64,000 nt of DNA, taken from NCBI GenBank assembly GCA_944472135.2, contig OX235266.1, forward strand, positions 19,238,186-19,302,185. The letters are read 5' to 3'. The translations under genes were made by a program, and so were the position numbers. The notes beneath the pieces were generated by a model. That model had not been told where the DNA came from, did no database searches, and worked only from the letters and a program-made list of their open reading frames with translations. How positions within the stretch are numbered: the first letter of the stretch is position 1; every line of letters starts with the position of its first letter. Below, piece by piece: positions 47,540 through 58,919 of this stretch. The DNA comes from Trichobilharzia regenti (lineage: Eukaryota > Platyhelminthes > Trematoda > Strigeidida > Schistosomatidae).

Positions 47540-48880
47540 TTCTCTTTAGAATTAGTATTCAGTCAGTGTCCTTTGTATGCAGGCCTTTTATGCGAAGTTT
47601 TATATAAGCTGCAATTTCTAAAATAGTACTCTTGGGTTTCGAGAGGGACATCAAGTCCTCTTTTACTGGCTCCACGTTTGTCAGTAAGATACCATCTCTT
47701 CCTCACTCTTGACAAACGCCAGACCCTCATACAGGTTCCACTGGATGGTCTGGCTCGTGATGTCAATCAACAGGCCTCCGCAGTCTGCGTTTAATCTATC
47801 TGCATTTCTTTTGCCAAATTTTTTGAACGATTAGTCCTTGATTAGTCGTTGACAGAGTTCCTTATCGCTTATTCCCTCTGAATTTGCTTCTGATTTTCAG
47901 TATGCAGAGAATATAGCTGTTGGCAAACGTCTACACCAGTCTGTTAGAAATGCTTTTTCTTACTTGCTCGCCTAGTTTCTGAAACATATAGAAGCGGTGA
48001 CTGACTTGACATAAGTGCTGAAAATTCTTGTCTTCTTTTTTAGGCTATGTGCAGTGGATTTTCATACACATTTCAGGTTATAGAGATCCATCACGCTTTT
48101 CATATTCTGCGTTTGATACCCTAATCTGTGTCGCATTTGGTTGAAATGTGCTTGCTAGATAAGCGAGGGAGGTGAATTCCTTACGATTGCCACTGGTTGA
48201 TGAGAACTGGGGGTTGTTGTTGTTGTTGTTCGTTAAGTGTCTTTATAACCTCTATCGCTACCAGCTTCTTTGACAATTTTGTTGGCTTCAACTATAGGTA
48301 TCGAGATTGTGTGACATCAAGCATAAGTTGCCTACGATGTTCAGATCTTCCATAGGCTTCTTGTCTGTCCAACGTATTCCTGGCTTATCGTACTTCACCA
48401 CAACCAGGAACATTTTTGGTGGTAATGGATAGCCGTGTCTTAATAGCCTCTTCATTTTAAAGGCTTCACTGAGATTTCCATTGTGAATCATATGAAGTGC
48501 AGCATCATCATTTAGATGTTCACTAGAGTCAATAAATGTCTTTTGAACTACGTAGTGTTGACGTAGTTTCCAAAATACTTTACGGTTAGTGCTGTAAAAG
48601 GTGGTTTAAGGTTGATTAAATTTGGGTAACAGTCTGATTGTTATTTTATGCTCTGTTAGGTGGTGACGTATAGAGTTGCAATTTCATCCGCACTTGATCT
48701 GCTTTTCTTGAATTCATCTTGTTCAGTACAGCATTTTGTATCCACAACACCTACAAGCATCTTCAGGATGAGGCAACTTAATATTTTTGTTCGGATGATT
48801 AGGAAAATATTCCTGCACCAGATTTTGCAGAAACATAAGTCACCTTTTGTTTTTAATTATGAGACTGTGTAGTGTCCACA
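47540..48880 (-). mobile_element. Decayed RTE copy
   Basis: Reverse order: 3' end near 47635, C-terminus to 47950, KARNTF-like region, (CAA)n site at 48213-48230, then a frame 48288-48491 holding VIHNGNLSEAF-like and LCLMSHNLD segments, with the motif C aspartates replaced (LNIVGNLCLMS instead of LDFADD). Further on, the FRKGK/IATL region (48660-48760). Confidence 0.8.
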
Positions 48881-49740
48881 CATGAAACCGTATTCTTTTT
48901 GAGTCCATAGTTCAAGCATCTAAATACGGTAACCACAGAATTGTAACATTATCATTGATTTCATTCATTTATGTTATGAGTAGGGAACATGTCTTCAATC
49001 TGTAGTGTTGGCGTACTTATTTCCACTAGCTTGGATTGCTAGCCTCATACTGTATCTTTTCTTTCTTCCAGGCATACTATACAGACTAATGAACCAGGTG
49101 AGGTAAGGCGGGAATCAAACAGGAATCGGACCTGGAACCTGATGCCTACTTGGTAAACAATCTTTTGCAGTTAGAAGTAGTTCAGTATTCAATGAAAGTT
49201 TGAATAATTAAAAAAGCGCCAAAGTAGTCTTGACAACAAACACAATCAGTTTATAATGACTAGGCGAGGTGCTCAACTACATCAGTAGAAAGACATGTCA
49301 TTAAGACTGATCGTAAGGCTGATTTTTCAAAATTTCTTTCAAGCAGATGTACAAAACTATTTAAGTGATGCCTTAGATATATTTGGCTGAAAAGAATTTT
49401 AACAAGCCTATTTTATACGCTCAGTTTCCTGTCACCACGTTGAACCTCCCTTGGAATCTCAATCATAATTTAAAAAGTTATGTAGGTTTGAACTCCCTCT
49501 ATTCATCTGGCGCTTTGAACCTTTTGTAATTAACTTCGACCTTACTTGAAGCATTTCTGATTATTCAATTTTGTTGCTAAATACTTTGTAACTTAACTAC
49601 GCATCTTTCAGGTAAAACTGTATGTTGTCTCTTACAAGTTACTGTTTTCCCCCATAAACGTTTTAGTGCAGAAAGCTTGAAGGCTATGCACTGTCTGAGT
49701 TATTTACTAGTTTTGTTTATAAGAACAATAATCTGATCTT
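48881..49740. other. Unassigned stretch
   Basis: 49085-49165 (GGCGGGAATCAAACAGGAATCGGACC) may be a scrap of a reversed tRNA-like head. Nothing else recognised. Confidence 0.3.
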
Positions 49741-49744
49741 CCAT

Positions 49745-50390
49745 AGTTGGTTTGTAAAGATTAGATTTGTTCATGCGAGTTGACCATGGATTGACATCAG
49801 TTAGAGAACCATTGAAAAACCAGGGAGTACTAGACAGCTGTTTCATCCTAGTTTGTAAACATCAGTGGTACGCACCAACACCGTGTGGTTCGAACCCAGG
49901 ACATTCCGGTTACTAGGAAAGCTCGTATACCATTCAGTCACTAGGAACCAATTCAATGGCTAGCCCATGAATTCTAACTTTCACCGATTCGTGATTAAGA
50001 GCTACCACCAACCAATGCCATTGGTGGGAACTTTATCCTCACGCTAGACTGGAAGGGACTCACTGGTCACTCACTTCGCACTAGAACTCCGTTCTGTAGC
50101 AAGTCCTTTGAGGATGCACGTCCCACTGGCGACATTAGTTGGTGAACGCGGTAAATGACCAATCGGTAGAAGTTAGAATTCATGGGCTGGCCATTGAATC
50201 GGGTCCCAGTGGCTGAATGGTATACGAGGTTACCTTGTCACTGGAAGGTCCTGGGTTCGAACCACACGGTGTGGGTGAGTGCTGTTGATGATTCTCAGAC
50301 TAGTACGTAGGAAACAGCTGTGCAGTACTCCATGGTCTTCAATGTTTCTCTAACTGATATTAATCCTTGATCAACTCTTAAAAAATTGCT
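49745..50390. mobile_element. SINE-H inverted pair, the longest and clearest
   Basis: Minus copy 49745-50100, plus copy 50105-50390. Both heads keep B box GGTTCGAACC, and the plus copy keeps A box GTGGCTGAATGG. Outer ends mirror each other. The minus ribozyme reads CTGATGT and has lost stem II. The plus ribozyme has TTGATGATTC and a 4-nt insertion before GGAAAC. The two copies could fold into a ~280-bp hairpin. Confidence 0.85.
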
Positions 50391-51830
50391 GACTGTATAA
50401 ATACCATTTCAATGATGTTTTGCACGGAAAGACACTGTTGGAGAGCTTCAACAAAGTGGAACCGAATTCAGCTGAAAAGATGAAGTAGTAGTACTTGCTA
50501 GCCAGACTGAACTATTTTGAAAACAAGATTACTGGGCTCCTTGTTTGTGATCAAGCCTGTCAGCAGTGAAACCGGATAGAATCAGTTCAGAGGGCTTAAG
50601 GTTTTTAAACTATCCATATTCTCGCTAGTTATTTACGTTTTTTTACTTACAGGAAAGATATATAATCAAATTCATTATTCATCAACTACACAGTTCGTAG
50701 TGAGTATTCAGTCCTGTTTCTTTTTGAAACCAAAAGTGCTGACATCCGAATATGTAACTTGATTGTTATCACAAATGATAATCGAGGAAGTAAGTGAAAC
50801 CATACACTGGTATATGCATCTGCGTGTCATCGGCATTTGACAACTGCTTATGGGATAGTTGACGAGGCTATGAAATACCCGTGCTTGTAAGTACCATCAG
50901 GCTAATTTACCTGCTTTCCTGATTGAGAATTAAGCCAATAAGAGGAACGAATATTGTGACACTAATATTTTTGGTTACCAAAAGAAACTGTATTAAATTC
51001 TAGCGCTGAATAGCGTTATAGGTAAACAAGTTATCTGAAGCATTCATATAACTTAATTCTTTATAGTTTCAATCTGAATTACTTTCAACCACTCCTTTTT
51101 GTTTCAGCCTTCTCTAGGTTTCACAGACCTTTACAATTATGGGCTTGGTCAGATTGAAGTTTGATACAGATGTAGGTTATTTGAGTGCATTTACGATAAA
51201 TGATTTTAAAGTATCAACTTTTTTAGGAATAATATCTCAATTGCATTAGAATTTTAGAGTCATTTCTGTCCTGGAAAAATTAATAAGAAAGTTCAATCAG
51301 TTTATTCGAAACTGACTTAAGATAGATTTTTGCAAGCATTTCTAACAGACTACTTCAGAATTTCATTAACACTCATCTTCATGCTATATTGAATATCACA
51401 CAGCCACAAAAAAATGAGAGAGGGAAGGAACCCTGGTAACAGACATGTCGACAATATATCACCCTAAGAAGGGAGTAACTGGCTGTCACTGCCAGAGTTT
51501 AACGAAGGAGGCAACTCTTGATAAAATAATAGAATTTTAGCAGTGTTGTGCAATGTGATAGCATATTAGACAGGCTTATTTAATATATCACTTGGTCACT
51601 GATATAGTATTAAAAACTGGCTGACATTTTCGATCGCGATTTATCCTTCATTAATACATATTTGCATTCAGACGATTCGATATAGCTATGAGCAATAAAT
51701 TATGCTCAAAATGTTATCCATTGTTAGTATCCTATCGCTCACTCTATTTCACCAACTCAAATCAATTTATCGAATACAGCAGTAAGATTTTTGACTTTAT
51801 CCACTGTCACAGAATATTATAACCGCAAAG
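50391..51830. other. Unassigned stretch
   Basis: No gene; 51685-51720 holds the GAGCAATAAATTATGCTC small palindromic repeat. Confidence 0.35.
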
Positions 51831-51834
51831 AATC

Positions 51835-52190
51835 AGCTTTCTTCACGAGCCGACATCATTTAAAGAACAATTGGAAAACCTGGAGGGAGTACTGGACAAC
51901 TGTTTCGTCCCCCTGGCTTGTCACTCCTCAGCAGTACACACCCACACCCAGGGGTTCAAATTCAGCACCTTCTGGTTACAATGCAACTTAGCTTGTAGAC
52001 CATTAAGCTACTGGAACTCAATTCACTGGCAAATCCATGTATTCTAACTACTTCAATTCATGAAATAGCACGACCACAAGCTTACGTTTTCTTCGAACAG
52101 TAACTGTCCTCAACTTACTGGCCACGGCTTCCCACTAGAACCTCAAGTAACTGCCTGAATACAGCCAGTCGCTAGTGAGAATCATATTAA
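51835..52190 (-). mobile_element. SINE-H copy with the best-preserved hammerhead ends
   Basis: The ribozyme lies at 51889-51937. Helix I GTACTG/CAGTAC is intact, the core is CTGAGGA (allowed if position 7 is variable), GAAA is intact and helix III is ACAG/TTGT with one wobble pair. Stem II has lost its CC/GG pairs and is 3 bases too long. Head and 5' part follow to 52190. Confidence 0.8.
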
Positions 52191-52234
52191 TTTTCAAGTA
52201 TTTCTTTGTAGGGCCTCTTTTTGTTTCATTGGTT

Positions 52235-52345
52235 GAACGATTTCATTATGAGCTAACCTCAGTTAATGAACCGTTGAAAAACCAGGTAGGTAGCACTGGA
52301 CAACTGGTTCGTCAGCCTTGAACTCTTTATCAGTACGTACCCACC
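52235..52345 (-). mobile_element. SINE-H 3' fragment
   Basis: TTAATGAACCGTTGAAAAACC, a GTAGGTAG duplication, CACTGGACAACTGGTTCG. GAAA has become GAACC. Truncated before the head. Confidence 0.65.
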
Positions 52346-52780
52346 TCCATCCAATCACAAAAAAAAATTTCCCGCAGAACCAATACTTGAAAATTAGCTT
52401 TCTCTTTTATAAACAACCAACACTGACAGTTGACGTATTAATGATACACGACGAAACTCTGAAACTCAAATCAAAGTCTATAAGACTATTTCATTTTAAA
52501 AATTCACCATAGTCGAAAGAATGCTAAAAAATAAGTAAGGTCAACTTAATATTCTCCTTCTAATTATCACATGCATGCATGAGATATGATTTATAAGTAA
52601 AAACTAAACGCCATGACGAATAAGTTAAGGTCATTTACACCATGACAAAAGGCAATGCTTTGTTTTAGCAACCTTCGACTAAAAATTTTATCAAACTGTA
52701 TAAAAATAGTCAAACCGGAAAAATAGCTGGAATACTTAATTGTTATTTTCAAATGTAAAGACAAAGCTATTTTGGTTGAC
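52346..52780. other. Unassigned stretch
   Basis: No feature recognised. Confidence 0.3.
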
Positions 52781-52784
52781 TTCA

Positions 52785-52960
52785 TCAAGAATTGATATTA
52801 TTTGTTACATCATTGTTAACTAGTTTGAACAGCCCAGTTGTTTCGTCCTAGTTTGAGATTCCTCGGAATGAGCCCTCACAACCCTATCAGGAATGGAGTT
52901 AAAGACCTTCAGGCTATGAGAATGGATAGAATCCTAGGTCCCTTGATATTCTGACTCCTG
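52785..52960 (-). mobile_element. SINE-H fragment, old
   Basis: TTGTTTCGTCCTAGTTTGAG keeps the GAAAC and stem II side; the rest is strongly decayed. Confidence 0.55.
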
Positions 52961-53099
52961 TAAATACTTAAGTGTAGGATAGCATCGGAAAGCAACAGCG
53001 ACTTCATTAATAATGTTTGTTTAGGGAATCAAATATTAGTAGGAAGTGGAACGACATACATATATCAGACGAGTGCTAAACAGGAAGTAATCAATTTTA

Positions 53100-53890
53100 A
53101 GTGATCTCATGGATGCGCCAACCGACAAATAGATATAGATATGATAGGGAAGATTTGTAGCTCAGGTGGATGATTTTGATATGGTTTTGTTCTCTGAGCT
53201 GGATGGTTAGTTTGCGAAGCTTTCATCACCTTACTGGGTGACATCTTCAGCGCATACTTCAATTTGAAGTGAGCTTTTAGATTTCTCCACGAGTTCATTA
53301 ATCATTTCTCCTGGTGACCTTGGACGTGATTGGTTGTTTGTGTGTGTTTTCACATCTTCTAGGTTACTTGCATTGTAACCGGTTGTTTCTTTGACTTGAA
53401 CTTTGACCCTTTGTGTGTGAAGTTTCTTTCTTATTGGTTGATGACTTTTGTCTATCTCGATGTGTCTATTGATTGATGATTCACTGGAATGCCAAGCTTC
53501 TAAAAATTCCCTAGCATTCTTGTTATTTCCTTTGTCTAATATTTGAACGTTGTCCCAGTCGAATTGATGTCCGTGGTTGTCTGTGTGTAGTGATATGAGG
53601 GAGTGGATATCATGTCTTCAAGTCAAAGAAACAATCAGTTTCAATACAAGTAACCTAGAAGGTGTGAAAACACACAAACAACCAATCACGTCCAAGGTCA
53701 CCAGGAGAGATGACTAATAAACTCGTGGAGAAATCTAAAAGCTCACTTCAACCAATTGAAGTATGCGCCGAAGATGTCACCCAGTAAGGTGATGGAAGCT
53801 TAGCAAACTAACCATCCAGCTCAGAGAACAAAACCACATCAAAAGACAAATAGATATGCTAGACATTTCTACCAGTGTTGAGACAATACA
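53100..53890. mobile_element. PLE tail in inverted duplicate
   Basis: The left, minus arm 53172-53402 matches the right, plus arm 53616-53848 inverted (GGTTTTGTTCTCTGAGCTGG against CCAGCTCAGAGAACAAAACC). The ~213-bp spacer, read on the minus strand, encodes SLHTDNHGHQFDWDNVQILD and then NAREFLEAWHSSESSINRHI, the PLE region just after GIY-YIG. Thus the 3' end sequence lies on both sides, pointing outward. Confidence 0.8.
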
Positions 53891-54590
53891 GGATGAAATC
53901 GAAATATATTTCTCACACATTCAGTCAAACTAATTCTCTTCGTAGGGAATTTTAGTATTAATGAGCACTAACACATAACCACAAAAGCTAAGCGCTTACA
54001 ATAATCAAGACGTACCCATAGTATCTGCAAATTTAACTTGTCTGATATTCGATGATCGGTGATGATTGGCAGGAAGCCCCGACTAACCTAGGATTCGTGC
54101 TTGGTGGCCCAAATCAGTAAGAGGTAACTGAAATATTGAAGGAACTTATGCCTTCTGTGAGGTTGCCATCTCCACATGATCTACTTGCAGGTGAATTCTT
54201 TGTAGTCCATAACATTTTGATGCTCATCCGTCTTGTAGCAACTCGAACAGCCTATATGCTCTATCTCTGCTAGTTAAAATGTCGTTTCATCACGAGTAAT
54301 GCTTGTCATATTCTTCCTTATCTATAGAACTTTTCAAATTAGTTTCTCATGTTTGCTCCATGGAAAGTTTCATAGAACATTTGAAAAACTTATCAAGTTG
54401 GATTTTCACTACCACAGTGTTCTTGGTCAGTTGCAAAAGATGAAAAATACATATTTGTTACAATTTGCAGCATTGATCTGTCAGAAAAGTGATTTTCTTC
54501 CCTTTTTGTAATCTAAAATATAGTTGCTTTGAAATTCTGCTAACCACAAATGTTGATTATCAAATGCTGTTTCGCATGTACTTGATTGGT
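53891..54590. other. Unassigned stretch
   Basis: The plus frame 54299-54511 (70 codons) ends LQFAALICQKSDFLPFL; no family recognised, and AG acceptors precede it, but nothing ties it to rad21. Confidence 0.3.
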
Positions 54591-54594
54591 TTCA

Positions 54595-55045
54595 AGGTTG
54601 GCTTTTAACCAACTGACATCATTTAGATGAGTATTGGAAACCAGTAGGAGTATTCGAAAGTAGTTTTGTCCTGATTTTGTGGCGCCTCAGGGGTACACAG
54701 CTATCAGGCGACCAGGAATAGAACTTAAGAACTTGAGATTATCCTGCATACTCGTCTACCTTTCGGTCATTGAGGTAAGCTATGGCCTATTAGTTTTGAC
54801 TTCTGCCTATTCTACTCACTCATTACTAATAGGAAGTTATTACTAGTTATGAACACCAAGTTGGATGTGACTAGTAGTCACGCTATATAACACGAATCGG
54901 CAGAATTTCGTTTCTATGGCAGCCCACTGCATTCCGCCCAAGTGGCCGAATGGTCAACAAACTCGCCTGTATCCTGGATTTGACCACTGCTGGGTGTATT
55001 CACTGATGTAGGCAAATTCGTCATCGAACCTGATTTCACTCAAAT
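54595..55045. mobile_element. SINE-H inverted pair, very old
   Basis: Minus copy 54595-54835 (GACATCATTTAGATGAGTATTGG, ribozyme scrambled); plus copy 54840-55045 (GTGGCCGAATGG A box, GGATTTGACC B box). No catalytic core remains. Confidence 0.55.
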
Positions 55046-55890
55046 CCCCCCCCGCAGGTTCACACTAGAATATATCTGCTAAAATTATAACTTGAATTGA
55101 CCTTTTTGGTTGTGTATTTTGGTCTGAAATACTCAAAGTGTTGACACATATCACCTGATAGTCCGGACTCATTATTGATGACTTTTAAGTACAAAATTTT
55201 CCATTATTTCTGAGTAATGGAATCTGATTATTTCCATCAGTGACTGAAAACAATAATTTAACATTCTCCAATATCTGCTCAATTAGGCTGAGTAGAGCTC
55301 ACAAACTTTCACTCCCATTAACCTAGTTATATAAAGCTAGATTTCTTTTACAAACTATGGTGACGTTCTAACGACGTTTTTAACTAGTAGGGTTGTTAGT
55401 TTGGCTCTCAACTTCACATTCTATTTAGTTTAATGTTGGCTTGTAAAATAGGCAGTGTTTAAGAGCGTGTCGGTGAGGACCACTTGTTGTAGTCAGAGGT
55501 TATTTCCCCATTAAACTACGGAGGCAAAGAGCAACCGAGTAATGGTGACACAGGATAACACTGTATACAGTTTTATTCTTGTAAAAGTTTGAATGTTTGT
55601 GTTCACTAGCTTGAAAGCCAATGTACAACAACTATTCAGTTGATCCGTGTATTCATATACGTATCTAATTGCATAAAGCTACAAGCATAAATTTGAGCAC
55701 CTGTTTAAAAGCATCCAAAACAGATCACAGAACACTGAAGAAAATAATTGCTATGGCTTCGTTGTGAGGATTTATCAAAATCAAATGTACTTTACCGTTG
55801 TATTTGAAGGATATTGTGCCTGAGGACGTGTATATACTCATGTAGATATACACAGTTTTATAGGTTTTATTATCATGGTTGCCTAAATTC
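55046..55890. other. Unassigned stretch
   Basis: No feature recognised; 55050-55060 has a short C run. Confidence 0.3.
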
Positions 55891-55894
55891 AGCG

Positions 55895-56115
55895 TAGATG
55901 GTCCGGTGGTATAACTCTCACTAACCACAGCAAAGGTCTGGGGTTCAGTCCTCAACTGAACTCCTGAACCTTGCTTCGACAATTGTAATTCCAGTAAAGA
56001 TGGTTGATGGTTGAATGTGAGGCTACTAAACCAACCTCTAAAAGCAAAGACCACTGCAAAAGAAACTTGAAAGCTCTAGCTTGAAGCCAAATGTTACACT
56101 TAGAACGTGAAAGAA
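55895..56115 (+). mobile_element. SINE-B copy
   Basis: GGTGGTATAACTCTCACTAACC, B box GGTTCAGTCC, CCAGTAAAGATGG, body end GCTCTAGCTTGAAGCC and AACGTGAAAG. Confidence 0.7.
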
Positions 56116-56139
56116 AAAAATTATTATCATATTTTTACG

Positions 56140-56880
56140 AGTTTGCCCATGTATTCATATGAGCTAGAGAACCATTGAAAAGCACAAAGTACTGCACAGC
56201 TGCTTCAACCTAGTTTGGGAATCATCGGCAGTATGTGTCCACCACAGAAAGTTCGAACCCAGGACCTTTCGGTTACAATGCAAGCTCGTATACGACCCAA
56301 TTCGTAAAAATAAATTTAATACATGCGCTTATATAAGTGAAGTAATTTAGAAGAATACTGTACTGATTGAGAGCAGTTCTAATTCTTTTTGGATGTTGCA
56401 TTTTGGTGTCAGTTTTACCCAAAAAAAATTGGCAGTGAATAACATGAAAGAAGGAACAGTTGCAGACGGACACACAAATGTGTTAAAACTCGAAAAAATA
56501 AGACAACTCTTGAAAATTAATCTGTTGCTCGCTAGTGACTTTCCACAGGACGAAGTTCCTGGAGTTCTAGTTAGAAGACGTAACTAGTTACTTGCATCCA
56601 GTTTAGTGTGGGATGGGTTTCTCACTGATGACATAAGTTGGTAGTCACGCAAAATCATGAATTGGTAGAAGTTAGAATTTATGGACTGTCCATTGATTCG
56701 GGTTCCAGCGGTGGCTGAATGGTATACGAGCTTGCCTTGTGACCAGAATGTCCTGGGTTTAAACTCACATTGTGGGTGTGTGCTCTCGTTAAGTCCCAAA
56801 GTAGGATGAGGTAGCTGTGCACTACTCCGAGCTAGTTATGTAACTGATATCAATCGTGGTCAAACTCTTGACACGAAATT
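56140..56880. mobile_element. SINE-H inverted pair split by a repeat scrap
   Basis: The minus copy (56140-56300) has ribozyme core CCGATGA and GAAGC. A scrap of the arm segment (56280-56480, TTTTGGTGTCAGTTTTACCC) interrupts. The plus copy (56530-56880) has A box GTGGCTGAATGG, GGGTTTAAACTC as B box, and a ribozyme without CTGATGA. The plus copy is the outer end of arm 2. Confidence 0.7.
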
Positions 56881-57064
56881 TAATCCTTACAAACCAACAC
56901 TTGAAAATTATCATATTTAATTGGATCGAATCATCAGAACCTACATTCATCTGTTCATGTTCAGCAGATTCTTCAGCTAAATTTTTTAATGCAATACCAT
57001 AGAACATCTTTTTAGTCTTTTCCTGTAAGCGACTGAAAAATCTTTCTTCTAGCACAGTGAGATT

Positions 57065-57340
57065 ATTATATTATTTTAATCATTCTCTTGGACTCCGAGT
57101 TGAACACAGGGATTCAGTGGAACATCTTCACTTCACTCTGCCCTCCGAAATCCTATTCGGTTGACCCCATCGTCGCCCATAAACCTCCGTTCCTCCTCAA
57201 ACATTCTTCTATACATTGTCCTAGGATTCATACTCAACTTGTCTTTTCCCCTGCTCGTTCCACTTCAAGGATTGGCAAGTCTTCTCACTTCTTTCTGAAT
57301 ATTTGTTCGACGACAACTTCTTGGTTATGAACTGTCCCAT
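57065..57340 (-). mobile_element. RTE 3' scrap (arm 2)
   Basis: CTTGGACTCCGAGTTGAACACAG marks the 3' end, and TTTCTGAATATTTGTTCGACG the inner end. Mirror of 43266-43570. Confidence 0.7.
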
Positions 57341-57544
57341 TTTTCACGATAGTTCCTGCTAACACACAGTTTAATAATATACATTAGTTTCTGTTTCATT
57401 TGATCGGCTTTGTAGAAGAGCTTATAAAAATGTGATTTTAAGCCAGATTGTCCACCCTTCCTTGCAAATTTTCATATAAAAATTTAAAATTCATCCTTGT
57501 TTCATCTCTTTTGACATTCTAATAATATCCATATGAAGTAGCCT

Positions 57545-57785
57545 CTTTAAATTTTATACCTTTAAGTTCCCAGTTGAACTTCATGCTTCAAGCTAGAGCA
57601 CTGACATTTCGATAGCAGTGGTGTTTAATTTTTATGGGATTGGGTTTTTCAGCCTCTTGCCCAACTTTCCTCCTCTGCTAGTCTTATTACTTGTTTAGCA
57701 AGGTAAAGGTTTGCGTCGACTGGGGCTCAAACCCTAAGCACCTACGTGGGTATCAAGCATTCTACCACTGTGCCACAGTAACACA
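57545..57785 (-). mobile_element. SINE-B copy, reverse (in arm 2)
   Basis: GCTTCAAGCTAGAGCACTG body end, TTTAGCAAGGTAAAGG, B box GGGCTCAAACCC, A box CCACTGTGCCA. Mirror of 42868-43085. Confidence 0.8.
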
Positions 57786-58529
57786 GTAGCAGGCCTTAAA
57801 CTTCACTACGACTTTAGACAAAATATCCACATTGAATTTTAAACAACAACATTTAAAATAGCTGGTCTGGCTTTCAACTCCATAGTGTCAATTTTGTCAA
57901 ATACAATAACGTCTTTCCGTTGTGAGTACAATCCATTAGTCACTTCAAACACCGTGATTAACCACTGATAAGTAAAAAGGAAAACAGGTACTTATCCAAC
58001 ATTTGTCTCTGTCTTCAATCTTTTCCTTCCGCATGTTTTTCACAGTCAATGTTTGTCTGTTTCTTGGTTAAAATTGACTCCAAAATACAAAATACAGAAA
58101 TGCTCTCAATCAACTACTCGACTTATACAAGCACATATATGTTTATAAATAAAGGTGCGAGGTGTTTTCCAGAAATGAGTAGAATTCAATCGTTTTAATT
58201 TTGCATAAATTCACCCTCATATATGGTGTGAAAGTTTAAACAAGCAACCAAACATGTCCAAAATTTACTTATCTCTTCATTGAATAACACATTTCACAAA
58301 ATCAATTTACAAATATGTTAGAACGAAATAACCAGAGCGAGAAGACAGAGAGAAAGATTTTTTTGATTAATTATGCAATCAGAATGACAAAAATAAAGTA
58401 GAGTATAATCTATCGAATTCATGAAAATAACATTTATGTTTAAATATGTTCAGTTTATAAAGATCTGATTGATCGATCCCTGATGGGAACTGAAGAACTA
58501 GTATAAGTGAAAGGGTTAGGTTTTAAGGT

Positions 58530-58745
58530 TGTTCACTGGTTGACGCAGGTGGTTCAGGGTCCCAGCCGCTGCTGACACACTCGTTTACCTTGCTTAGCCA
58601 GTAATAATACTGGTAAAGAGAGAAGTTTCGGCAAGAGGCTAGAAAACGTCATCCAGTAAATACCACTGTTACCGAAACTTCCAAGCTCTAACTTGAAAGT
58701 CTAGGTTCCACTGGGAACGTAAAGGAACGTAAACCAAAGTTGGCT
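58530..58745 (+). mobile_element. SINE-B copy (in arm 2)
   Basis: Head reduced to GACGCAGGTGGTTCAGGGTCCC; CTTGCTTAGCCAGTAATAATAC and the body end CTGGGAACGTAAAGG are clear. Mirror of 41935-42110. Confidence 0.75.
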
Positions 58746-58919
58746 GATATATAGTGGAATGGTTAAAACAACTTACAGCCTAGGAAAGTGATGTCTTGAA
58801 GTAACGGATAAATTAACGCCTAGTTGTAGAATACTCACAAGCCACCGGTAGAGTTCGTGTTTGATACCCGACGGATAGTAAGCTCACAAATTCATAGTAA
58901 ATTTGAAAAGTCATCCTTG

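Larger units (their letters stand above)
56530..58890. repeat. Large inverted duplication, arm 2
   Basis: Inverted partner of 41780-44220, separated from it by about 12.3 kb. It contains, in mirrored order, SINE-H, a 180-bp segment, an RTE scrap, SINE-B, the 740-bp segment, and SINE-B. It lacks the SINE-A insertion seen in arm 1. Confidence 0.85.

Noticed and set aside
54299..54511. 70-codon plus frame with upstream AG acceptors
   Set aside because: No recognisable domain and no donor/acceptor chain linking it to another exon.
14745..56880. CRISPR-like array from the many repeated elements
   Set aside because: Spacing is irregular, repeats are 200-600 bp and decayed, and the genome is eukaryotic.
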